Source: Planctomycetota bacterium
GTDB taxonomy: Bacteria > Planctomycetota > UBA1135 > GCA-002686595
Direction of reading: 5' to 3'
NCBI GenBank assembly: GCA_029250885.1
Contig: JAQXEK010000002.1
Location: 43,518-107,517, forward strand
DNA length: 64,000 nt
Shown: one piece after another, positions 24,817 through 33,965 of the stretch
Numbering within the stretch: position 1 is the first letter of the stretch
How the letters are laid out: every line of letters starts with the position of its first letter
Notes under the pieces: generated by a model
Told to the model about the DNA's origin: nothing
Seen by the model: only the letters and a program-made list of their open reading frames with translations
Databases searched by the model: none
Made by a program: the position numbers and the translations under genes

Positions 24817-27165
24817 TTAGTAGCCGTCGATCCGGCGGGCCCGCACGAAGTTGGTGAGCAGGTTGAACACGGACAGGTCGCGGATATGCTCGGCGGCTTT
24901 CATGTTGCCGCTCCACCACTTTTCGTCCCGGGTCTCGCGGATCTTGGCAAAGCTGATTCCCATGTGGTCGATGGCATAGGCCATGCGGTCTTCGTCGGTC
25001 TTGAGCCCCGTGGCCTCAGATAAGCCTTGGGCCTCGAAGTGGTTGACGGAGTCTAGGATGCGACCGTGGCCCTCTCGGAACCAGGCGGTCAGGTTGCCCT
25101 CACCCCAGCGCTCGGCACACTCGGCGCTGTCCACAAGCACCTCCACGCGTTCGGGCTCCATAACCTCGATCAAGTGGGCACCAACGAGGCTGTAGATCGG
25201 CACGACGCCGGCGGGGAAGACTCCCTTGAGGTAGCCGTTGCCGGGGTCGCAAGCCGACGCGGTGACCTTGTCCATTACCTCACTGCTGGTAAAAAACTTG
25301 CGGATAGCCCCGGGTGCGACACGCTCGATGGTTTCGTTGATCGCCCAGCAAGAGCCGAAGAGGTAACCACCGCACTTGACGAACCACTGCAGGCGTTCGA
25401 CATCCCCAACCTGCATCTCGCCCGTGCAGTTCGAGACGAAGACACCGGACGCATCGAGGGCACCCTCGGCGACCCTGTTCGAGGTCGTCTTCCGATGGGA
25501 GATGCCGATGAAGTCGAGCACAGTCTCGATGTGATCACCGCGGCTCTCAAACACCATGACGTCCAGCCCGGCATAAATCTCGTCGGGTGACTCGGAGTAG
25601 CCATACTTCTCCCGGCGCGCATTAGCCTCCTTCGGGGTCTCCAGGTGGATCCGCTTCTCGTTTTCCGCCCACCAGGCCCTCCAAAGCTCAATGTCTGGGC
25701 CAATGGCGGGGCCCTTGGCAATCGACTTTAGAAAGCCAAAAGCCGTGCGCGCCACAAGTGGCTCGGGGTCGGCCAGCAGCTCGATCAACGGCGGGATCGC
25801 TCTCTTGTGCATGGCGTGACAGAGCCCCACGGCGGCGGCGCCACGCATGCGCCAGCTGTCCTCACGCCGGCTCAAGGCGGCCAGCTCGTCGATGCAGCTC
25901 TCCGCGCGGGTTCGCCCTAGGGAGACGGCCGCACAGGCCGCAACTCCCCAAGCCTTATCGCCCAGAGCTTGGATTAACGGACCCTGCACATCGTCCAGGC
26001 CCTCTTGGCCCAACGCGACGGCAATGTCCTCGCGGATGGCGGCGCTACCATCGGCACTAAGTCGCCCCACAAGCCACGCGCGCTGGTCGTCGTCCTCGAC
26101 TGGTTCCAGGGTCAGGCTAGCGGTGACGGCAGCCCGGCGAACGCGGCCGCTGCTGTCGCTCTCGCCGAGCTTCCGAGCGATGGGCAGGCACGCATCTTTA
26201 CTGCCGAAGCCCAGCGCGCGGGCGGCGGCCGCGCGCGTGCTGACATCGCTACTGGCTAGGCTGGCCTTGAGGGCATCGGCCGCGTCGCCCGCGTCAAGAG
26301 CCTTCGCGTCGAGGCACTCTTCCAGGAGGCGCGGAGCGCGGGAAGAGACGGGGCCGTTGGCAACCATACTGAGGCCTTGAATCGCGCGAAGGGAGCCGGC
26401 CTTCGTATCGGACTCGGCGCCCAGGTTGGCGACCAAGGCAGCAATAGCGCGCCGCTCGATCACATCGGAGAGGGCGGCGTTCTGGAGCAGCGCTTCGATG
26501 GGGCCGGTGAGGCCAGCTTGGGGGTCGTCCACCATGGCGTCAAGGGTCGCGGCGACAACGGCCTGATGGGGCGAGGCGAGTAGCTCTGCGGCCAACTCTT
26601 CGCGCTCGCTGGTCGCACAGAGTACGAGCGCGCGGGCCGCGGCGGCGCGGGTCAGGGTGTCCTTGGCAACTAGCAGCTTGGCGAGGGCCTTGGGGGACTT
26701 TGGCTGGTCGGCTGCCATGGCGACCAGGGCGTAGGCGGCGCTGGTCTTGACGGCGCGATCGCCGGAGAGCTTCTTGGCCAGCTCCTTCAGGGCGGCTTCG
26801 CTGTCGATCTTGCCGGCCGCCAAGGCGGCTGCGGTCCGGACACCCAGGGTCGGGCCCTCCCAGGCCAGCTTGGCTAGGTTCTTCAGGCTCTTCTCGCGGC
26901 CGATCTCGCCCAGGGCCGTGGCGGCGATGGTGACAATCTCCCAGTCGTCATCCTTAAGGGCCTTGGCCAGCAGCTTGCCCGTGTCGTCGTTGTTCGTGGC
27001 GGCGATGCGCAGGACGGCGGCCAGGCGGACCTCGGCGTCGCGGGACTTAATGTCTCTGGCATCGTCGAAGTTGCTCACGGCGATGCCGCTTGCGGGTGGC
27101 TCAACAATCCCTTGGGTGGGAGCGATCCATAGGGGCGCGAGGGCAAATGCGTGGAGAGGATTCAT
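24817..27165 (-). CDS. HEAT-repeat protein with C-terminal GATase1-like/DUF4159-type domain
   Basis: 782 residues. The N-terminus is weakly signal-like (MNPLHAFALAPLWIAPTQG). Residues about 35-500 are a long solenoid of HEAT/PBS-lyase-type repeats (for example WEIVTIAATALGEIGREKSL, WGVAACAAVSLGRTRAESC, WRMRGAAAVGLCHAMHKRA). The last 250 residues have a class I glutamine-amidotransferase-like fold of the DUF4159 type: LDVMVFESRGDHIETVLDF, GVFVSNCTGEM, LQWFVKCGGYLFGSCWA. No intact amidotransferase triad is evident. It probably works as an exported binding or scaffold protein. The solenoid-GATase-like pairing recurs in PVC bacteria (family knowledge), but the function is unknown. Confidence 0.8.
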   Translation of the reverse strand: MNPLHAFALAPLWIAPTQGIVEPPASGIAVSNFDDARDIKSRDAEVRLAAVLRIAATNNDDTGKLLAKALKDDDWEIVTIAATALGEIGREKSLKNLAKLAWEGPTLGVRTAAALAAGKIDSEAALKELAKKLSGDRAVKTSAAYALVAMAADQPKSPKALAKLLVAKDTLTRAAAARALVLCATSEREELAAELLASPHQAVVAATLDAMVDDPQAGLTGPIEALLQNAALSDVIERRAIAALVANLGAESDTKAGSLRAIQGLSMVANGPVSSRAPRLLEECLDAKALDAGDAADALKASLASSDVSTRAAAARALGFGSKDACLPIARKLGESDSSGRVRRAAVTASLTLEPVEDDDQRAWLVGRLSADGSAAIREDIAVALGQEGLDDVQGPLIQALGDKAWGVAACAAVSLGRTRAESCIDELAALSRREDSWRMRGAAAVGLCHAMHKRAIPPLIELLADPEPLVARTAFGFLKSIAKGPAIGPDIELWRAWWAENEKRIHLETPKEANARREKYGYSESPDEIYAGLDVMVFESRGDHIETVLDFIGISHRKTTSNRVAEGALDASGVFVSNCTGEMQVGDVERLQWFVKCGGYLFGSCWAINETIERVAPGAIRKFFTSSEVMDKVTASACDPGNGYLKGVFPAGVVPIYSLVGAHLIEVMEPERVEVLVDSAECAERWGEGNLTAWFREGHGRILDSVNHFEAQGLSEATGLKTDEDRMAYAIDHMGISFAKIRETRDEKWWSGNMKAAEHIRDLSVFNLLTNFVRARRIDGY

Positions 27166-27321
27166 AGGGATACTCTACTGGGAGGGAGTGACCGTGTTGT
27201 TTGCTTCGTTGAGTTGCTCTGCTGTCCGGCACCTCTCGCCTCGCTTTCCCTAGGGTCACTCGGATGTAACGGCCACGGTACCAAGCTTGACGGGCATGTG
27301 GGAAGTGTCGATGGTGGAGGA

Positions 27322-28473
27322 ATGAATGATCCAACGTTGAATGCGAATGTGCCCGTGCAGGCAAAGGGGAGGCGGCTGCGGCTTCTCCGTCCGATTTTGA
27401 TCTTTGGGGCGGTGGCCCTTGGTGTGGTCTCGGGCTGGACCCAGAGCATCACGGAGATGGCACCCCAGATGCGGGGCGAGGGCATTGCCGTCAAGGTAAA
27501 CCCGAACGAGCACGCGGTTCGGCTTGGGGCTTGGGACGGCGAGCTCTGGGCGGTCGAGGGCACCGGCTACCAGATGACCCTGCCGGGAGTGGCGGAGATC
27601 TTTAGGTTCGCGAAGGCCTCGCGGACCCTGGTTATGGAGAACGGAAAGGAGGATGCGCCCAAGGGGCCGGGTCGGCTTCAGGTCCGCTCACGGGGCGGAT
27701 CTGCGTTCTTCTTTGAGTCGGTCGAACTCGAATACCGTGTGACCGAAGCGGGAGCGGTGGATTTTCTGCGCTCAAGTGGAGGTGAAATAGAGCGGGCGGA
27801 GTCTTGGGTTATGGCAATCGCCCGACCGGTATTGCGGGACGAGTTTGGACGCTACTCCGTCCAAGAGGTCATGGACGCGGTGATCTGTGACGAGGCCCGG
27901 GCGAAGTCTTTCGTGGCCCTTAACCAGGAGCTAGGGGCCTTTGGAATCGAAGTACTGCAACTAAACATGGGCAAGCCCAACTTCGACCGCACGTACGAGA
28001 TGGCGATCAATCAGCGCAAGGTTGCCGACCAGGAAGTCGAGAGGCTCGGGGCCGAACTTCTGCAAAAGGTACGGGAACAAGAACAACAGCTGACCAAGGC
28101 TAGGAAAGAGGTAGAGGTCCGAGGGAGCATGCTCGAGGCAGAGCTCGAACGCGAGCTGGTGGAAGCCGTGACAAGCGCCATGACCATTCGCGGTCAAGCG
28201 GAGAGCTACGCCATGTCGCGTAAGCTGGAAGGGGAGGTGAGTAAGGCCAAGCTCGAGCTCCAAGCTTCCTCTTTAGAGGAGGCGGGGCGGGCCAAGGCCC
28301 AGGCCCTCTTGGCAGAACTCTCAGCCCTTGAAGGCCGCGGGGACATTGCTATTCGCGAGCAACTCGTGTCCAACCTCTCCAAGGTCATCTTCAAGTTGAC
28401 CCCATTTACGAGTGACCCCGATCCCGACCGGGTCGACCGCGTCACTCTTCCACTAAGCAAGGTAGGTCTCTAA
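27322..28473 (+). CDS. SPFH/band-7 domain membrane protein (first of a pair)
   Basis: 383 residues: one N-terminal membrane segment (RPILIFGAVALGVVSGW, residues about 20-38), an SPFH/prohibitin-like domain to about residue 230 (GGSAFFFESVELEYRVTEAG, YSVQEVMDAVICDEARAK), then a long charged coiled coil (LLQKVREQEQQLTKARKEVE) and an Ala/Glu-rich tail. It resembles HflC/HflK- or stomatin-like scaffold proteins that form membrane cages or microdomains. The stop codon overlaps the next start by one base (TAATG), so the two are translationally coupled. The frame is open upstream to 27151, overlapping the antisense HEAT gene; the ATG at 27322 is preferred. Confidence 0.78.
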   Translation: MNDPTLNANVPVQAKGRRLRLLRPILIFGAVALGVVSGWTQSITEMAPQMRGEGIAVKVNPNEHAVRLGAWDGELWAVEGTGYQMTLPGVAEIFRFAKASRTLVMENGKEDAPKGPGRLQVRSRGGSAFFFESVELEYRVTEAGAVDFLRSSGGEIERAESWVMAIARPVLRDEFGRYSVQEVMDAVICDEARAKSFVALNQELGAFGIEVLQLNMGKPNFDRTYEMAINQRKVADQEVERLGAELLQKVREQEQQLTKARKEVEVRGSMLEAELERELVEAVTSAMTIRGQAESYAMSRKLEGEVSKAKLELQASSLEEAGRAKAQALLAELSALEGRGDIAIREQLVSNLSKVIFKLTPFTSDPDPDRVDRVTLPLSKVGL

Positions 28474-29567
28474 TGGGCTGGAAAACAAGCACCGCAAAAT
28501 TCGCATGGAAGATCGTCAAGCCCTTTGTGCTGATCTGGCTGATCTGGTCGATCACGGGCTACGTCAGCGCGAAGGGCACTGGGCTCTTCCTTGTGCATGT
28601 GCAGCCCTGGCAAGCTGCCGTACAGCAGGGCAACTTCTCCGGTGGGCTGAGTGAGCACGATCTTGCGCCTGGCTTGCACGTGAACATACCAGGGTTCGAC
28701 AGCGTGCACGTCGTGGACATGGGGAGGCGCATGACCAGCTTTGGGGTGGACTCCGATCCAAAGAGCCTGAACGCGATCGACCTGCGCACATCGGATGACA
28801 ACGTGGTAGCTCTTAGTACCGCGATCCTCTGGAAGGTAAAGCCAGGGACGGCACACTCGATCGTAGCGAGGGCTCTAGTGGAGACTCTGCCAACCCAGGT
28901 CGCCTTGACCGCAGCCGAGGTTCTACGGCGGGAGTTTGCGAGCATGGGCTCCGAGGCTTGGTTCGACGCCGACGGCCGGGTGCTGCTGACGAGCCAGATC
29001 GAGCCGAAGCTGGCCGCCGAACTTGCAGCCCTACACGTGGACCTCGACGGGATCTACATCCAAGGGTTCGCCTTCTCGAATGACTTGGAGGTCAAGCTCC
29101 AGGAGATCCAGATTAACCACCAAAAGGGCCTGCTCTTCGACGCCGTCTCAAGGGTGGAAGAGGCCAGTGGCGAGGTGGGCAAGCTGGTCAACGAGACCAA
29201 GTCCAAGGTCCAGCAGTTGATGGCGGAGTGGGATCAGGAGCGGCAAGGCAAGCAGATCGCCGCAGGCCTAAAAAAGGCCACTCTAATAGCTGAGGCCAAG
29301 GCATTGGCGGACAAGACCAAAGCCGACGCAGACGCCGCTTACGACGTGCTGGTAACCCAAGGCCAGTTGGCCTATAGCTTGGCATCCGAGCAGTCCAAGC
29401 GCCTGCACCTGGAGGCCTTGAACAGCGAGGGCGGTCGTATTTGGCTGGCGCGGAAGGCCGCGGGCCAGCTCAACGTCGAGCACGTGTGGTTGGACTCGCG
29501 GGACCCCAACGTGCCTTCGATGATAGACCTAGACGAGATGACGAAGCTGCTGCTCGGGGGCAAGTAG
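28473..29567 (+). CDS. SPFH/band-7 domain membrane protein (second of a pair)
   Basis: 364 residues. A membrane segment (FVLIWLIWSITGYVSA, residues about 18-33) is followed by an SPFH domain (NAIDLRTSDDNVVALSTAI, AAEVLRREFASMGSEAW) and a coiled coil rich in Ala/Lys/Glu (AEAKALADKTKADADAAYDV). It starts on the last base of its partner's stop codon, which suggests equimolar synthesis of a hetero-oligomer analogous to HflK-HflC. No FtsH or NfeD gene lies beside the pair. Function beyond membrane scaffolding or quality control is inferred. Confidence 0.8.
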   Translation: MGWKTSTAKFAWKIVKPFVLIWLIWSITGYVSAKGTGLFLVHVQPWQAAVQQGNFSGGLSEHDLAPGLHVNIPGFDSVHVVDMGRRMTSFGVDSDPKSLNAIDLRTSDDNVVALSTAILWKVKPGTAHSIVARALVETLPTQVALTAAEVLRREFASMGSEAWFDADGRVLLTSQIEPKLAAELAALHVDLDGIYIQGFAFSNDLEVKLQEIQINHQKGLLFDAVSRVEEASGEVGKLVNETKSKVQQLMAEWDQERQGKQIAAGLKKATLIAEAKALADKTKADADAAYDVLVTQGQLAYSLASEQSKRLHLEALNSEGGRIWLARKAAGQLNVEHVWLDSRDPNVPSMIDLDEMTKLLLGGK

Positions 29568-29573
29568 TCCGCG

Positions 29574-30143
29574 TCACTTCGCCTTGCGCACGAACTTCGT
29601 CAGAATCACGATACGCGTGCCGTTGACGCGTCCTTCGATGTGCTCGGCGTTGTCGTCGACCACCATGATGTTGCGCACAGCGGTGCCGCGCTTAGCGGTA
29701 AAGCCCGCGCCCTTGACATCCAGGTCCTTGATCAGGGTTACCGTGTCACCGGTTTCCAAGAGAGAGCCGTTGCTGTCCATGTGCTTGACGGCGGAAGGGG
29801 CGCCTTCGGCTTGGCCGGCCTCGGCCCAGGCAAGCTCGGTATCCTCCATATAGATCATGTCCAAGAAACCACGTGCCCAGTCTTGGTCGTCAAGCCTCTG
29901 GAGCATACGCCAGGCCACGACCTTGACGGCCGAAACTTCGCTCCACATGCTGTCGCCCAAGCAACGCCAGTGGTTAGGCTCGACTTCGGTCGAGCCAGTG
30001 AGCTGATCCCGGCAGGTGGCGCAAATGAGGACGTTATGGTCCGCGTCGCGATCCGAATGGGGTGCGACGGGAAAGGCTTCCAGGGCGTCAGGAGCGCCGC
30101 AGAGCTCGCAGGTCAAGTTTGCGCGTGCTTGGAGTTCTTGCAT
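29574..30143 (-). CDS. phnA: PhnA/YjdM family zinc-ribbon protein
   Basis: 189 residues. An N-terminal zinc ribbon (LTCELCGAPDAL, ICATCRDQL; Cys12, Cys15, Cys42, Cys45) precedes the conserved C-terminal PhnA domain (HMDSNGSLLETGDTVTLIKD, GAGFTAKRGTAVRNI, EHIEGRVNGTRIVI). Despite its historic name, this family is not a proven phosphonoacetate hydrolase and its role is uncertain. It is cytoplasmic. The gene converges on the SPFH pair with a 6-base gap. Confidence 0.92.
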   Translation of the reverse strand: MQELQARANLTCELCGAPDALEAFPVAPHSDRDADHNVLICATCRDQLTGSTEVEPNHWRCLGDSMWSEVSAVKVVAWRMLQRLDDQDWARGFLDMIYMEDTELAWAEAGQAEGAPSAVKHMDSNGSLLETGDTVTLIKDLDVKGAGFTAKRGTAVRNIMVVDDNAEHIEGRVNGTRIVILTKFVRKAK

Positions 30144-30188
30144 CTAGAAAGAGAGGGGAAACCTACGCTTCAAGTTCGTCTGCGAACC

Positions 30189-30962
30189 CTACTCGCCTTG
30201 GATTTGCTTGAGCTGCGCTTCGTACTCGGTGCGCGCTTCGCCTTCGCTGGCTTCAATAAGCTCCTGGCAAACCGTAATCGCCCGGGGCGTGTGCCCCAGC
30301 TCGATCAGGCAGGCGAGCATGCCCTTCAGGTTCCGCAGCTCCGAACCGCGCAGACCCAGAGACTGGTTGATCAGGCGCGCGCGAGACAGGTCGCTCAGGC
30401 CACCCTTGGCGTCGCCGAGCTCAAGCTTAAAGCCGCCCGATCCGCCCAGGCCCATGGCGCAACCCCACCAGTCGCCGAGTGGAAGGGCCAAGGCTGTGCA
30501 CTCCTCCGCAGCGTCCCGGGCCTCTTTTAGCTTGCCCTCGCCCTTAGCCTCGTAGGCGCGACCATTGGCGGCTTGTCCGCCGCGAAAGGCCGCTTTTTCT
30601 GCGTCGTTCCAGGAACAGAATGCGGAGGCGTAGTCCAGGAAGATCGGTCGATCGAAGGCCTTGGTCGCAGCGGCTGCACCGAAGAGGGCGCGCTCTTGCA
30701 TCCCGTTCATGGCGGCGGTCTTCGCCGCGTCGAGACCACTCTCCCAGAGAGCGAGGCTGCCCTCGAGGTCCTGGTCGATCGTGCTCAGGGTCCGGTACTC
30801 GTTCTCCTGCCAGAGAGCCACCAGTCCATCCATGTCCCTCGCTTCCGAGAGCGCGTGGTATTGCTCCACGATGTTCTTAGGCTTCGCGTCGTCCTGGGGA
30901 GCGCTAAGCGTGGTGGCTGTGAAGCCAAGGGAGAGGGCGATGAGAACGGTGGGAAGTTGCAC
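30189..30962 (-). CDS. Secreted helical-repeat (TPR-like) protein of unknown function
   Basis: 257 residues with a Sec signal (MQLPTVLIALSLGFTATTLS). The mature part is alpha-helical with TPR-like helix pairs (GMLACLIELGHTPRAITVCQ, ARTEYEAQLKQIQ). Two Trp and several Gly residues cluster mid-protein (LPLGDWWGCAMGLGGSGG). No enzyme motif is visible. It is probably periplasmic. It is 45 bases upstream of phnA on the same strand, a spacing that would allow co-transcription. Confidence 0.65.
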   Translation of the reverse strand: MQLPTVLIALSLGFTATTLSAPQDDAKPKNIVEQYHALSEARDMDGLVALWQENEYRTLSTIDQDLEGSLALWESGLDAAKTAAMNGMQERALFGAAAATKAFDRPIFLDYASAFCSWNDAEKAAFRGGQAANGRAYEAKGEGKLKEARDAAEECTALALPLGDWWGCAMGLGGSGGFKLELGDAKGGLSDLSRARLINQSLGLRGSELRNLKGMLACLIELGHTPRAITVCQELIEASEGEARTEYEAQLKQIQGE

Positions 30963-31057
30963 GGCTAGATTCCTGCTGGTAAGTGGTGTAAGGAGGCAGT
31001 CGTGCAGGTTGCCATGGACCGCCTAGTCTTGGAAGTGCAAGGACCCAGAATTGAGAG

Positions 31058-31080
31058 CGCCCCCGGCAATGCCGGAGGCG
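31058..31080 (-). terminator. GC-rich hairpin between two leftward genes
   Basis: A 10-bp stem (CGCCCCCGGC against GCCGGAGGCG, one mismatch) with an AAT loop lies downstream of the coiled-coil gene and upstream of the TPR-like gene. There is no T-tract, so it may be an attenuator, a factor-dependent terminator or incidental. Confidence 0.3.
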
Positions 31081-31106
31081 TAAAGTCAGATCCCGTGGCT
31101 GCGGTT

Positions 31107-31658
31107 CTACTTCTTCTCGTCTTCCTTGAGGGTGCTCGCGAGCCCCTCGAGCATGGGGCGCATGGCCTCCAGCATCTTTTGTGCTTCCTGGAACGTGGAC
31201 AACTTGTTGAGCACCGCTTGGCGCTGGTCATCGGCTTCACCCGAGGCCATCAATAGGGAACTCTCCAGGGCTTCGATGCGCTCGGCGTGCTCTTGATCGA
31301 GCTTGGCGATGCTCACTTCGGCCTGGCTCTCGGCCTCGTCCAGGCGCTCACGCCACGTGCCCACGAGCTCTTCCTGGGTCCTTAGGTTGTCCTCGGACGG
31401 TTGGAATCCGGTGACTTGGGCATCGAAGGCCGCGAGTTTGTCTTCGTGGCGGCCAGTGGGGTATCCGCGGGTTACGAGAGCGCTGACAAGGGAGCTTCCA
31501 GCGGAGAGGGACAGCGAAATGAGGAGGCCCGTTTTGATCTTGAGTGGATGTTGATTTTCAGTCCAATCGCACCGCGCTCTCGATCTATTTGCGCGAGTTC
31601 GTTGACTTGTCTTAGGATGGGAGCTCGACAAACTAGTCCGCCCCGTCTCCTCTCCCAC
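31107..31658 (-). CDS. Small coiled-coil exported or membrane-anchored protein
   Basis: Up to 183 residues from a GTG start; a TTG nine codons later is an alternative, and no ATG precedes the hydrophobic segment. That segment (LLISLSLSAGSSLVSALV) should be a signal anchor or signal peptide. The rest is a charged coiled coil (WRERLDEAESQAEVSIAKL, QAVLNKLSTFQEAQKMLEAM) ending in a Lys/Glu tail. No family is recognised. It is divergent from the oxidoreductase at 31670, with only about 11 bases between the starts if the GTG is right, so the true start may lie further in. Confidence 0.55.
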   Translation of the reverse strand: MGEETGRTSLSSSHPKTSQRTRANRSRARCDWTENQHPLKIKTGLLISLSLSAGSSLVSALVTRGYPTGRHEDKLAAFDAQVTGFQPSEDNLRTQEELVGTWRERLDEAESQAEVSIAKLDQEHAERIEALESSLLMASGEADDQRQAVLNKLSTFQEAQKMLEAMRPMLEGLASTLKEDEKK

Positions 31659-31669
31659 GAAGCTCTCCC

Positions 31670-33007
31670 ATGACCTCGTCAGACCCCAAGCTGCCTAAGT
31701 CTCACAAGGCTCGCCGCCAATTCCTGAAGAACGCTATTGCCCTTGGTGGGCTGGGAGCTATCGCGAGCGCCAATCCTCTGGGCAAGGCCTACGCCGGTGC
31801 GGATGACCGGGCCAAGGCAACCCGCGGCAAGCCCTTTACCGCGGTCGGCGCGGACGAGGCGATCCGGATCGGCGTGATTGGAACCGGGGGCATGGGCACC
31901 GGCCACTGCCACGCCATCGCAAACCTGGCCGCGGCGGGCCGCGAGAAGGTGCTGATCGTCGCCGTCTCGGACGTGGCAATCCCGCGCATGAACGACGCGG
32001 CAACGGCCCTTGCCGAGAAGCAGGGCATCGAGGTCGATCAGTACCAAGACTACAAGGAGCTGATCGCACGCAGCGACATCCACGGCGTGTTGATCGCGAC
32101 TCCCGAGCACTGGCATGCGGACTGCGCCATCGACGCCATCATGGCGGGCAAGGATGTGTACGTCGAGAAGCCTATGACCTACAACTTGGCCGAGGGCGTG
32201 CGCCTCTATGACGTTGCGAATGCCAACGAGCAGATTGTACAGATCGGGACTCAGAAGATGATGCTGCCGAAGTACGGCCGCGCCAAGGAGCTAATCGCAG
32301 CAGGCGCGATCGGTAAGCCGGTCTGGAGCCAGACTAGCTACTGCCGCAACTCGCCCAATGGCGAGTGGAATTACTACGGCATCGACGAGCGCTTAAAGCC
32401 CGGCGAGAACTTGGACTGGGAGGCTTGGTGCGAGCCCCTTGGCCTGGTGGATTGGGATCCGCTTGTGTACTTCCGCTGGCGCCGCTACCACGAGTACTCA
32501 ACCGGCATCATCGGCGATCTACTGGTGCACGTGATGACGCCCCTGATATGGGCCGTCGACGCAGGCTGGCCCACGCGAGTCTCTGGCATCGGCGGGCACT
32601 ATGTCGACAAGGAGATGGACAACTGCGACTCAGTCAACCTGACGATTCAATTCGAGCAGGACCACACAATGGTCGTGGCTGGCTCTACAACCAACGACAC
32701 GGGACTAGAGACCATCGTTCGTGGCAACGAAGGCGACATGTACCTGGGCGGCAACAACGTCAAGATCACCCCCCAGCGCCCCTATGTGGACGAGGTAGAG
32801 CCGATGCAGGAGCAGTTCGGCGGCATGAACGACCAAGACGAGCTGCGCCTTAACTGGCTCAGCTCGATGCGCACCCGCAAGCCAAACGCAAGCAACGTGG
32901 AGATGGCCCTTAAGGTCATGGTGGTCGTCGACCTAGCGCACCGCTCGATGTGGGAGGGCAAGACCTTCAACTTCGATCCTGAGACCTTCACGGTGTCCGC
33001 CAGCTAG
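31670..33007 (+). CDS. Gfo/Idh/MocA family oxidoreductase, Tat-exported
   Basis: 445 residues with a twin-arginine signal (KARRQFLKNAIALGGLG). The NAD(P) motif is IRIGVIGTGGMGTGHCHAI, the catalytic-Lys motif is intact (DVYVEKPMTYNL), and the substrate-side His lies in IIGDLLVHVMTPLIWAVD. It starts a rightward run of five sugar-oxidation-type genes ending at a strong terminator at 36969-37009. It is probably a periplasmic sugar dehydrogenase acting on glycosides or inositol-type compounds; the substrate is not defined. Confidence 0.9.
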   Translation: MTSSDPKLPKSHKARRQFLKNAIALGGLGAIASANPLGKAYAGADDRAKATRGKPFTAVGADEAIRIGVIGTGGMGTGHCHAIANLAAAGREKVLIVAVSDVAIPRMNDAATALAEKQGIEVDQYQDYKELIARSDIHGVLIATPEHWHADCAIDAIMAGKDVYVEKPMTYNLAEGVRLYDVANANEQIVQIGTQKMMLPKYGRAKELIAAGAIGKPVWSQTSYCRNSPNGEWNYYGIDERLKPGENLDWEAWCEPLGLVDWDPLVYFRWRRYHEYSTGIIGDLLVHVMTPLIWAVDAGWPTRVSGIGGHYVDKEMDNCDSVNLTIQFEQDHTMVVAGSTTNDTGLETIVRGNEGDMYLGGNNVKITPQRPYVDEVEPMQEQFGGMNDQDELRLNWLSSMRTRKPNASNVEMALKVMVVVDLAHRSMWEGKTFNFDPETFTVSAS

Positions 33008-33022
33008 TCAAGCATAACGCTC

Positions 33023-33913
33023 TTGATCCAGAAGACGATCCCGACCGGCGCAAGCCCCTTGGTGCTACGGTGCGAAGCTATGGGTACGACTTTCGAGTTG
33101 GTGCTTGTGGCCGAACGCAAAGAGCGGGGGCGACTCGAAGCCATCGCCGAGGTGGTCTTCGATGTGATTCGTGAGGTCGAGTCGCGCTGGAGCTTGTTTC
33201 TGCCCAGTAGCCGCTTGGCCCTACTTAACCGCACCGGGCACCAGCAGGCTTTAGCCTTGGATGCGGATGACCTGGCGCTGTTCCAAGTCGCAAGTCGCGT
33301 GAAACGTGACAGCGGCGGGGCCTTTGAGCCCGACGTGGCAAGGGCCATGGACGCCGCCGGGCACTTTGCCGCACGGGGATTGGCTGCTTGCCTTCCCGAG
33401 GTCTCGGAGGGTGCAGCCGCGGAATCTCCGGGCCCTGCGCTCGCCGGCACTTGGAACCTAGACGAGCTCAGCTGCAGCGTCAGCTTCAGCGGACTCGGCC
33501 CGGCCCTTGACCTAGGTGCCATCGCCAAGGGCCACGCCTTGGACCTGGCCGTCCGGGAGCTAAGCGAGTACGCCGTCGATGCCGCGCTCTTGCATGGGGG
33601 CACCAGCTCCGTGGTTGCCCTGGGCTCTGCGCCTGGGCAGGAGGCCTGGACCGTCGATGTCCACGGCCACCAGGTTCGCCTGCGCGACCAGGCCTTGGCG
33701 GTCTCCGATGCGGGCAGCCAAAGTGCCCATGACGGCCACATCCTGATTCCTGGCGCTCAGTTTATCGCTGCCGATGTGCAAAACACTGCCGCCGTCGTTG
33801 CACCAAGCGCGGCCCTGGCCGACGCTTGGGCCACGGCCCTGTGCGCCAATCCCGAGCTCGCCCAGGCGGCCTCGGGACTCTTGCTCGAACAGAACGTCAA
33901 GCTCCTGCACTAG
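33023..33913 (+). CDS. Divergent ApbE-like FMN transferase, no signal peptide
   Basis: 296 residues from a TTG start that keeps the strand before MGTTFELVL; starting at the ATG at 33080 would cut into the domain. Family blocks are MGTTFEL, LDLGAIAKGHALDLAV and ADAWATAL. Two motifs differ from the true ApbE elsewhere in this window. The glycine pair motif reads ALLHGGTSSVVALG rather than IDAGGD, and the usual HI-DP-TG motif reads DGHILIPGAQF, so the metal and substrate site looks degenerate. It also lacks an export signal. It may be a repurposed or inactive paralogue. It lies 15 bases after one oxidoreductase gene and 52 before another. Confidence 0.75.
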   Translation: MIQKTIPTGASPLVLRCEAMGTTFELVLVAERKERGRLEAIAEVVFDVIREVESRWSLFLPSSRLALLNRTGHQQALALDADDLALFQVASRVKRDSGGAFEPDVARAMDAAGHFAARGLAACLPEVSEGAAAESPGPALAGTWNLDELSCSVSFSGLGPALDLGAIAKGHALDLAVRELSEYAVDAALLHGGTSSVVALGSAPGQEAWTVDVHGHQVRLRDQALAVSDAGSQSAHDGHILIPGAQFIAADVQNTAAVVAPSAALADAWATALCANPELAQAASGLLLEQNVKLLH

Positions 33914-33965
33914 GCAAGCCTGCCCCGGCCCTACTCCGATCCAACCCAAGCGAACGCAAATTACC

